Shown: positions 22,812 to 28,376 of the stretch, piece by piece
Position numbering within the stretch: the stretch's first letter is position 1
Layout: the number at the start of each line of letters is the position of its first letter
Origin: Cyanobacteria bacterium UBA791
GTDB lineage: Bacteria; Cyanobacteriota; Vampirovibrionia; Gastranaerophilales; Gastranaerophilaceae
DNA: 28,376 nt
Direction: 5' to 3'
Assembly: GCA_002297005.1 (NCBI GenBank)
Contig: DBIX01000037.1
Span: forward strand, 1-28,376
The notes under the pieces: model-generated
The model's database searches: none
What the model was told of the DNA's origin: nothing
Seen by the model: the letters and a program-made list of their open reading frames with translations, nothing else
Made by a program: the position numbers and the translations under genes

Positions 22812-22838
22812 CGGTAGAGTCCTTTGTGGACTCTACCG
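22812..22838. terminator. Hairpin between the 22231 gene and gcvPA
   Basis: CGGTAGAGTCC (22812-22822) pairs exactly with GGACTCTACCG (22828-22838) around TTTGT. The plus-strand tail CTTTTATCTTTT is T-rich, so it ends the 22231 transcript; the minus-strand tail is weaker but may serve the gcv operon. Confidence 0.8.
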
Positions 22839-22874
22839 CTTTTATCTTTTTCATACTGCAAAATTAATTAAACA

Positions 22875-24119
22875 CTAAACATTCTCTAAATACAATTCAA
22901 TATCTCCAACTGTATTCATTTCTGTAACAGAAATTAAAACTTTTTTATCATCAAGTTTTAATCCACCTAAAATGCCAGCTGTTTTTAAGTTGTTTAAGTA
23001 TTCATTACTATTTTTTGTTTCTATTACAAACTCGTTGAAGAAATTTCTGTTTAAAACTTTATAACCTTTTTCTTCAAGTTTGTTTGCTAATTCGTGAGCT
23101 TTTTCAGTTGAATACAAGCTCATATTGTAAAAACCGTTTTCGCCAACAAGTGCAAGATAAATTGTTGAACACAAAGCAACAAGTGCTTGGTTAGAGCAGA
23201 TATTACTTGTAGCTTTTTCTCTTTTGATATGTTGTTCTCTTGTTTGAATAGTTAATGTATAAGCTACATTTCCATCTTTATCAAGAGTTTTACCGCAAAG
23301 TCTACCAGCAAGTTGACGCATATATTTATCTTTTGTTGCAATAAATCCAGCGTAAGGTCCGCCAAATGACATTGGGATACCAAGAGTTTGAACATCGCCA
23401 ACCGCAATATCAACATCGTACTCTGCTGGAGTTTTTAAAAGTGCTAATGCCATTGGATTTGTAATCATAACTAATAAACAATTTTCAGGCTTTTTAAAGT
23501 CTTCTATTTCGCCATAAAAATCAGGATTTTGAACCATTACGCACGCATAATTTGAACAATCTTCAGGAATATTGTCAAAATATTCTAATTCGATTTCAGA
23601 TGCGTGAGTGTAAGTTTCAATAACCTTTTTGTATTCTGGATTTAATTTATTAGAAACCAAAACTTTATCTTTTTTAGAAATTCTAACAGCCATAAATAAT
23701 GCTTCTGCACAAGCTGTCGCAACATCATAAACTGATGCATTACAAATATCCATGCCCGTAAGTTTGCAGATATATGACTGAAATTCATACATAACCTGTA
23801 AAGTACCTTGAGAAATTTCAGGTTGATAAGGTGTGTATGCTGTCAAAAATTCAAATCTTTCTGCAATTTGAGAAATTCCAGCAGGAATGAATCTGTTGTA
23901 AACTCCAGCACCTAAAAAAGATACGTATTCTTTATTTTTTTTAGCAAGTTCTTTAACTTTTCTTTGAACTTCCATTTCGCTTAAAGAGTCAGGTAAGTTT
24001 AATGAACCTGTTCGAGCTTTTTCAGGAATTTGAGTAAATAATTCCTCAATATTTGATTTTGATATTGCTTCAAGCATTTCTTTTCTAATGCTATCGCTAT
24101 GTGCAATTATATTTTTCAT
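22875..24119 (-). CDS. gcvPA: Glycine dehydrogenase (decarboxylating) subunit 1
   Basis: The first subunit of the split P-protein, which decarboxylates glycine and passes the aminomethyl group to lipoyl-GcvH. It shows SFLGAGVYNRFIPAGI, a block with TAYTPYQPEISQG, and NASVYDVATACAEA, all typical of GcvPA. At 414 residues it is slightly shorter than the usual 440-450. The PLP lysine is carried by GcvPB, which is not next to this gene: after gcvPA comes a hairpin and an oppositely oriented gene. The ATG follows the gcvH stop by one base, so translation is coupled. Confidence 0.95.
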   Translation of the reverse strand: MKNIIAHSDSIRKEMLEAISKSNIEELFTQIPEKARTGSLNLPDSLSEMEVQRKVKELAKKNKEYVSFLGAGVYNRFIPAGISQIAERFEFLTAYTPYQPEISQGTLQVMYEFQSYICKLTGMDICNASVYDVATACAEALFMAVRISKKDKVLVSNKLNPEYKKVIETYTHASEIELEYFDNIPEDCSNYACVMVQNPDFYGEIEDFKKPENCLLVMITNPMALALLKTPAEYDVDIAVGDVQTLGIPMSFGGPYAGFIATKDKYMRQLAGRLCGKTLDKDGNVAYTLTIQTREQHIKREKATSNICSNQALVALCSTIYLALVGENGFYNMSLYSTEKAHELANKLEEKGYKVLNRNFFNEFVIETKNSNEYLNNLKTAGILGGLKLDDKKVLISVTEMNTVGDIELYLENV

Positions 24120-24120
24120 A

Positions 24121-24504
24121 TTATTTTACTTCTTCTAAATAATCATTGTATTCTAATAAATCTGAAAATTCAGATTGGTCAGCATCTGAACTGATTTTGA
24201 TTAACCAACCCTCTTCGTAATTTTTTTCGTTAAGGATTTCAGGGCTATCAACAACAGATTCGTTGATTTCAACTACTTTACCAGCAATTGGCATATAAAT
24301 TTCACTTGCAGCTTTTACAGATTCAACTGTAGCGAAAACTTCGCCTTTGCCAAATTCTGCACCAACTTCAGGTAATTCGATAAATACGATGTCGCCTAAT
24401 TGTTCTACTGCATAATCTGTTAAACCAATTTGGTATGTTCCTTTTTCAACCTCTGCAACATATTCGTGCGTTTTTGCACATAACATATTTTCAGTTAAAG
24501 TCAT
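24121..24504 (-). CDS. gcvH: Glycine cleavage system H protein
   Basis: The lipoyl carrier shuttling the aminomethyl group between P- and T-proteins. At 127 residues it has the expected length; the lipoylated lysine is K64 in ESVKAASE, followed by PIAGKVVEIN. AAGGAG lies before the ATG. It sits between gcvT (24-base gap) and gcvPA (1-base gap) in one operon. Confidence 0.97.
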   Translation of the reverse strand: MTLTENMLCAKTHEYVAEVEKGTYQIGLTDYAVEQLGDIVFIELPEVGAEFGKGEVFATVESVKAASEIYMPIAGKVVEINESVVDSPEILNEKNYEEGWLIKISSDADQSEFSDLLEYNDYLEEVK

Positions 24505-24528
24505 ATATTCTCCTTTTTCTCTTCCTAA

Positions 24529-25629
24529 CTAATCGTTACTATAATGTTTTTTTACAAACGGTCTTTCTACGATTTCTGCATCGTAAAATTTATCTCTAAT
24601 TTTTACTTGTACGGTTGAACCGATTGATAAATTTTTATCAGCTTTAATATATCCTAATGCAATATTATGTGCAAGTGTTGGTGAATATCCGCCACTTGTA
24701 ACCTCGCCGATTTTCTCTTCATTGTAATAAATTTCTGTCTCATGTCTTGCGATTGGTTTTGCCAAAACATTTAAACCAACTAATTTTTTAGTTATACCAT
24801 TTTTTAGTTGATCAAAGATAACTTCTTTGCCGTTATAATCTTCAACTTTATCTTTTGCAACTGTCCATTTTAAACCAGCCTCGATAGGTGTTGTATCTTT
24901 GCTTAAGTCATTTCCGTATAGAGGAAGTGCTGCCTCAAGTCTAAGAGTGTCACGAGCACCTAGTCCGATTGGCATTACATTAAATTCTTTACCCTCAGTC
25001 ATTAATGTATCCCAAAGTTTTTCGACATCAGCATTTTTTACCAAAAGCTCAAAGCCGTCTTCACCTGTATAACCTGTTCTTGATACAAACATATCAATAT
25101 TTAATAGGTTATCTTTTTGAATATGGAAGAAGTGTGGTGGATTTGATAAACCAATTTTTGCCATCAAATCTTTTGCCTTTGGTCCTTGAACTGCAATAAG
25201 TGAATAATTGTCTGATTGGTTATCAAGTTTTACGTCAAAACCTTTACTGTTTTCTTCTATCCACTTGTAATCAACGCCAACACCTGAAGCGTTTACGATT
25301 AATAAATAATAATTTTCTTCTAATTTATAAATAATTAAATCATCAATAATTCCGCCATTTGCATTTGTTAATTGGCAGTATACAGCTTTTTTATCTGTAA
25401 GTTTGTTTATGTCTTGCGGAACAAGTTTGTTTAAAAACTTTATAGAATCTTTTCCTGAAACAAAGATTTCGCCCATGTGAGAAACGTCGAATAAACCAAC
25501 ATTTTCTCTAACGTTTTTATGTTCTTCAAGAATAGATGTGTATTGTACTGGCATTTCCCAGCCTGCAAAATCAATGATTTTTGCACCTAATTGTTTATGT
25601 TTTTCAAATAATATTGTTTTTTTACTCAT
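24529..25629 (-). CDS. gcvT: Aminomethyltransferase (glycine cleavage T protein)
   Basis: GcvT transfers the one-carbon unit from aminomethyl-lipoyl GcvH to tetrahydrofolate, releasing ammonia. The 366-residue protein has GLFDVSHMGEIFVSG, QLTNANGGIIDDLI, RTGYTGEDGFE and GARDTLRLEAALPLYGNDL, all family hallmarks, and a normal length. It heads the gcvT-gcvH-gcvPA operon. The leader is short (about 20 bases), leaving no room for a glycine riboswitch, so regulation must use another route. Confidence 0.97.
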   Translation of the reverse strand: MSKKTILFEKHKQLGAKIIDFAGWEMPVQYTSILEEHKNVRENVGLFDVSHMGEIFVSGKDSIKFLNKLVPQDINKLTDKKAVYCQLTNANGGIIDDLIIYKLEENYYLLIVNASGVGVDYKWIEENSKGFDVKLDNQSDNYSLIAVQGPKAKDLMAKIGLSNPPHFFHIQKDNLLNIDMFVSRTGYTGEDGFELLVKNADVEKLWDTLMTEGKEFNVMPIGLGARDTLRLEAALPLYGNDLSKDTTPIEAGLKWTVAKDKVEDYNGKEVIFDQLKNGITKKLVGLNVLAKPIARHETEIYYNEEKIGEVTSGGYSPTLAHNIALGYIKADKNLSIGSTVQVKIRDKFYDAEIVERPFVKKHYSND

Positions 25630-25652
25630 AATATATTTTCCGTCCCTTATAA

Positions 25653-25681
25653 ATTGTCGTTATAATTGAATGATATGTCAA
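25653..25681 (-). promoter_or_regulatory. Promoter of the gcvT-gcvH-gcvPA operon
   Basis: On the minus strand a perfect TTGACA (25681-25676), 17 bases, then GACAAT (25658-25653), four of six matches to TATAAT. The start would be near 25646. Confidence 0.6.
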
Positions 25682-25708
25682 GATTTTTTTAAATAATTTG
25701 TAATATTT

Positions 25709-25737
25709 TTGTATTTTAAAAATGATGATGTTACACT
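25709..25737 (+). promoter_or_regulatory. Promoter of pilT
   Basis: TTGTAT (25709-25714), 17 bases, TACACT (25732-25737) preceded by TGT, an extended -10. The short leader carries AGAGGAG before the TTG start at 25758. Confidence 0.6.
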
Positions 25738-25757
25738 AATTGTAGAGGAGAACTAAA

Positions 25758-26864
25758 TTGGGTAATTTTAATGCAAAGACTTTTTTGAAGCAGGCTGTAA
25801 AAACCGGTGCTTCTGACGTTCACTTACACGTTGGCGAACGTCCTGTTTTACGTAAAGATGGTAAAATGGTTAAAATTGATATGGACTTTCTTGACGATGA
25901 GGATATGGAAAGAACCATAATGACGCTTTTGCCGTCACATAACATTAATGAAATTAAAAAGAATATGGACTTGGATTTTTCTTACGAACTTCCTGGAATT
26001 TCGAGATTTCGTGTAAACTTAAGTAGACAATTAGGTCACTTTGCATTAGTTCTTCGTGTAATTTCTTTTAATGTTAGACAAGTTAGCGAATTAAACTTGC
26101 CAACAGTTATTCAAAATTTTGCAGACTTAAACAACGGTATCGTATTGGTTACCGGTCCTACAGGGTCTGGTAAATCAACTACCTTGGCATCAATTATTGA
26201 ACATATTAATATTAAATATCCAAAACATATTATTACAATCGAAGACCCAATCGAGTATATGTTCTCTAATAAATTAAGTATCATTTCTCAAAGACAAGTT
26301 GAAATTGATACAATGTCTTTCAATGCTGGTATTAAATACGCATTAAGACAAGACCCAGATGTTATTCTAATCGGTGAAATCCGTGATAGAGAAACTGCAA
26401 CTGCAGCTTTGAAAGCGGCAGAAACTGGTCACTTGGTTTTAGCATCACTTCACACAAATGATGCAATTCAAACAATTAACCGTATTATCAACATGTTTGA
26501 ACCTCAAGATAGAGATTTGATTCGTGACCAAATCGCAAATACTGTTAGAGGTATTGTTGCTCAAAAACTTGTAAAAGTTGCAAAAGGTGCTGGTCGTCGT
26601 CCTATTGTAGAAATCATGGTTTCTACTCCTACTATTAAGGACTATATCACTAAGAATCAATTAGAAGAAATTTATACAATTATGCGTTCTGGTAGTGACG
26701 ACATGCTTACAATGAATGCATCATTATTTGCATTACTTAAGGAGGGTGTTATTACTCAAGAAGAGGCACTTGAAGTTTCTGATAATAAAAACGAATTTAA
26801 CCAAATGCTACGTGGTGTATTCAGCGGTACAAATAATCAAGGAAATAGTTACTATGGCGAATAA
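25758..26864 (+). CDS. pilT: Type IV pilus retraction ATPase PilT
   Basis: PilT is a hexameric cytoplasmic ATPase that depolymerises type IV pili for twitching. The N-terminal PAS-like domain has GASDVHLHVGERPVLR; the RecA-like core has Walker A GPTGSGKST (133-141), the acidic ITIEDPIEY box, Walker B ILIGEIRD (203-210) and the His box GHLVLASLHTND. At 368 residues it is typical. The usual C-terminal AIRNLIRE element is altered (TIKDYITKNQLEEI), so a PilT paralogue is possible. The start is TTG with AGAGGAG upstream. It overlaps recO by 11 bases. No pilB or pilC is adjacent; the two prepilins of this window are at distant sites. Confidence 0.92.
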   Translation: MGNFNAKTFLKQAVKTGASDVHLHVGERPVLRKDGKMVKIDMDFLDDEDMERTIMTLLPSHNINEIKKNMDLDFSYELPGISRFRVNLSRQLGHFALVLRVISFNVRQVSELNLPTVIQNFADLNNGIVLVTGPTGSGKSTTLASIIEHINIKYPKHIITIEDPIEYMFSNKLSIISQRQVEIDTMSFNAGIKYALRQDPDVILIGEIRDRETATAALKAAETGHLVLASLHTNDAIQTINRIINMFEPQDRDLIRDQIANTVRGIVAQKLVKVAKGAGRRPIVEIMVSTPTIKDYITKNQLEEIYTIMRSGSDDMLTMNASLFALLKEGVITQEEALEVSDNKNEFNQMLRGVFSGTNNQGNSYYGE

Positions 26865-27609
26865 TTTTGTTTGTGATGCTATTAATCTAAAATCTTATCC
26901 GCTTTCTGAATCAGACAAAATTGTTGTTATGTATTCAAAAGAAAAAGGTTTAATTAAAGGTGTTGCAAAAGGTGTTAAAAAACCAAAAAGCAAACTAGGG
27001 GCTAGAATGGATTCTCTTGTTGCAAATAGATTAATGCTTCATAAGGGTAGAAATATGAGTACTATTTGTCAGGCAGAGGCTTTGAATACTTTTTCTAAAA
27101 GCAGAAAAGATGTAGATAAATTATTTTATTCTATATATTTATCAGAATTAGTTGCAAATTTTGGTGTTGAAGACGATCCATCTTCTGATGAAGTTTATAC
27201 TTTATTCTATAAAGCTTTAGAAAGAATTTCAGATGCAAAATCTAAAAAAGATGTTTTGATTGCAGTAATTAAATTCCAAATGAAATTAATGCTTGTTGCT
27301 GGCTTTGGTATAGAATTGGATTCTTGCTTGTGTTGTAGAGAACAAATCTTGAATGAAGATATGTATTTCTCAACTCAAATGGGCGGAGTTATTTGTAAGG
27401 AATGTAATGATACTTTTAAAATAAATAAAAAATTACATTACAAAATAAGAGATTTCTTACAAGCTATGGAACAGTTTGATTTTAATTATGAAAGCGACTA
27501 TGACAAAAAAGCAACAGAAAAAGTTTGTAAGGTCTGCTATGATATGTTAAATACATATATTCAATCACATTCTTCTAAGAAAATTAAAAGTGTAGAAGTT
27601 ATTGATTAA
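26854..27609 (+). CDS. recO: DNA repair protein RecO
   Basis: RecO works with RecF/RecR to load RecA on gapped DNA and to anneal strands. I start it at the ATG at 26854 (251 residues, MANNFVCDAINLKSYPLSES): this places the OB-fold at the N-terminus as in the family and follows AAGGA at nine bases. The frame is open further upstream to 26716, but that part lies inside pilT and is not RecO-like. The zinc site is visible as CLCC and, about 30 residues later, CKEC. The gene overlaps pilT by 11 bases and so is translated from the same message, although the two functions are unrelated. Confidence 0.93.
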   Translation: MANNFVCDAINLKSYPLSESDKIVVMYSKEKGLIKGVAKGVKKPKSKLGARMDSLVANRLMLHKGRNMSTICQAEALNTFSKSRKDVDKLFYSIYLSELVANFGVEDDPSSDEVYTLFYKALERISDAKSKKDVLIAVIKFQMKLMLVAGFGIELDSCLCCREQILNEDMYFSTQMGGVICKECNDTFKINKKLHYKIRDFLQAMEQFDFNYESDYDKKATEKVCKVCYDMLNTYIQSHSSKKIKSVEVID

Positions 27610-27630
27610 TAATTTTATATTATATAGATG

Positions 27631-27667
27631 ATAAATCTTCATTATTTCATGAGGATTTATTTTTTTT
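27631..27667 (+). terminator. Terminator of the pilT-recO unit
   Basis: ATAAATCTTC (27631-27640) pairs with GAGGATTTAT (27651-27660), with one G-U pair, followed by seven Ts. Confidence 0.8.
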
Positions 27668-27782
27668 GCTTTAATGGATTGTTAAGTATTGTAAACTTGG
27701 GTTTTAAATCCTGCAACCCTTTATTTATAATGCTTTTAACCTTTTAACAATACTGAAACCATGATGAACATGGAGTTTTGAC

Positions 27783-27810
27783 TAAAGTTTAATAAAAGAT
27801 ATGCCGATAA
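27783..27810 (+). promoter_or_regulatory. Flagellar sigma-28 (FliA/SigD) promoter of the 27853 gene
   Basis: TAAAGTTT (27783-27790), 12 bases, GCCGATAA (27803-27810). Both boxes match the FliA consensus at all eight positions; the spacer is one base longer than the E. coli optimum of 11, and within the TAAA-N14-16-GCCGATAT range of Bacillus SigD. The start would be near 27817, giving a leader of about 36 bases that contains AAGGAG. A separate TATAAT at 27726-27731 lacks a good -35 box and could be a minor housekeeping promoter. Confidence 0.8.
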
Positions 27811-27852
27811 TACATGTGTTAGGAAAAATATGTACATTAAGGAGTACAGAAA

Positions 27853-28224
27853 ATGGGTGTATCAGCTAACCAATCAAGGTTAATGACTCTGACAGCGAGA
27901 ATGCATGATCTCGAAATGAGAGCACAACAGATTTCAAATGAAAAAGTAATTATGTCTTTAAAATCAGAGGCTATTGCGTTGGAATATTCAAACTCAATGA
28001 ACGATGCAACAAGTACTAGTGATGGTTCAGTTAATGAATCAATGTTGAATGCTGCACAGCGTAAGTATGAACAACAGACTGCATCTATTTCAAAAGATGA
28101 AAAATTACTAGACTTAGAGTTATCTCAAATCAATACAGAACATCAGGCTGCAACAACTGAGTATGATTCTGTAAAATCATTGATTTCAGATAACGTAGAC
28201 AAATCTTTTAGCTTATTCGGCTAA
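27853..28224 (+). CDS. Short coiled-coil protein (MGVSANQ type), sigma-28-controlled, unknown function
   Basis: A 123-residue, almost wholly helical protein. It starts MGVSANQSRLMTLTARMHDL, has a polar Ser/Asp/Thr/Gly break near 49-63, and a second helix (about 65-112) ending in SFSLFG. There is no Sec signal, membrane segment, Cys or catalytic motif. I recognise the N-terminal pattern (ANQ-R-L-LTAR--DLE--AQ-IS) and the C-terminal one (INTEH-A--TEYDSVK) as recurring in small proteins of Gastranaerophilales-type genomes, but know no function for them. The consensus sigma-28 promoter and strong AAGGAG at eight bases put it with late flagellar or chemotaxis genes. Its two terminal helices around a polar centre and small size would suit a flagellar export substrate or an export chaperone of FliS/FlgN size. 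It is monocistronic. Confidence 0.8.
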   Translation: MGVSANQSRLMTLTARMHDLEMRAQQISNEKVIMSLKSEAIALEYSNSMNDATSTSDGSVNESMLNAAQRKYEQQTASISKDEKLLDLELSQINTEHQAATTEYDSVKSLISDNVDKSFSLFG

Positions 28225-28277
28225 TAAGACCCTAAAATTATTTACCCTTATTTCCTTCCTAACTAACGTTTTATTTT

Positions 28278-28306
28278 AAGCCTTATCAAATGATAAGGCT
28301 TTTTAT
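28278..28306 (+). terminator. Terminator of the 27853 gene
   Basis: AAGCCTTATCA (28278-28288) pairs with TGATAAGGCTT (28291-28301) and runs into TTTATTTTA. It lies between converging transcripts and may also help end the tRNA transcript from the right. Confidence 0.85.
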
Positions 28307-28330
28307 TTTATTATAAATAAGCATTAAAAA

Positions 28331-28376
28331 AGCGGAAGACGGGACTCGGACCCGCAACAACCTGCTTGGAAGGCAG
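28331..28376 (-). tRNA. tRNA-Gly (anticodon TCC), 5' part beyond the window
   Basis: The minus strand shows, from the edge inward, four bases of the anticodon stem, loop CTTCCAA (anticodon TCC at 28370-28368), stem GCAGG, a 5-base variable loop, T stem GCGGG/CCCGT, acceptor CTTCCGC and discriminator T at 28331. CCA is not encoded; Ts follow. The T loop reads TCCGAGT instead of the usual TTCGAGT, so position 55 is C. About 25-30 bases of the 5' half are missing. Confidence 0.9.

Noticed and set aside
25630..25675. Glycine riboswitch upstream of gcvT
   Set aside because: The predicted promoter leaves only about 20 bases of leader, with no tandem aptamer-like sequence.
26716..26853. Extended N-terminus of recO from an upstream in-frame ATG
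   Set aside because: This part lies within pilT in another frame, lacks RecO character, and the ATG at 26854 has a proper ribosome site.
1..28376. HIP1 (GCGATCGC) repeats expected of some Cyanobacteria
   Set aside because: I noticed none; the GCGATTTTGCC palindromes are a different sequence.

Overview
The window is AT-rich, densely coded bacterial chromosome with Shine-Dalgarno starts, some TTG/GTG starts, short intergenic gaps and many hairpin terminators. Three things fit a gut Melainabacteria/Gastranaerophilales-type organism (non-photosynthetic sister of Cyanobacteria): the GFTLAEVLITLAIIG prepilin, a short coiled-coil protein starting MGVSANQSRL, and a flagellar cap gene beside type IV pilus genes. 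That placement is recognition and inference, not a database result. No phage, IS element or CRISPR array is visible.

Layout. (1) 1-2054: left-truncated GH38 alpha-mannosidase on the minus strand, divergent from folK and an HI0933/YhiN-type flavoprotein (2138-3788). (2) 4047-8936, plus strand: a prepilin, a 416-base intergenic stretch holding a palindromic composite repeat, a GGDEF + HD-GYP cyclic-di-GMP protein, and fliD, each with its own promoter and hairpins. (3) 9084-15173, minus strand: aroC-aroK-aroB behind a small exported protein, then ftsZ and pepA (listed in map order, not order of transcription). (4) 15375-19316, plus strand: rny, ymdB, a PHP phosphoesterase and a second prepilin. 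(5) 19313-22078, minus strand: a CMP-sugar synthetase coupled to folP, rpsP with a structured leader, and a small CxxC protein. (6) 22231-22761: a lineage-type hypothetical protein. (7) 22875-25629, minus strand: gcvT-gcvH-gcvPA. (8) 25758-28224, plus strand: pilT, recO, and the MGVSANQ-type protein. The right edge cuts a tRNA-Gly(TCC) on the minus strand.

How the genes fit together. Motility and surface functions are scattered through housekeeping genes: fliD, pilT, two prepilins, a c-di-GMP enzyme, and a CMP-nonulosonate-type synthetase that could supply glycans for surface structures. The strongest new signal is a consensus flagellar sigma-28 promoter (TAAAGTTT, 12 bases, GCCGATAA) just upstream of the unknown 123-residue protein at 27853-28224. 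This puts that uncharacterised family in the flagellar late-gene regulon.

Two other patterns stand out. Three genes (GH38, folK, folP) have a -10 box exactly 6 bases before the ATG and no ribosome binding site, which predicts leaderless mRNAs. A two-hairpin module occurs after both the c-di-GMP gene and fliD; its loop-proximal halves are conserved, and its stem bases differ but stay complementary.
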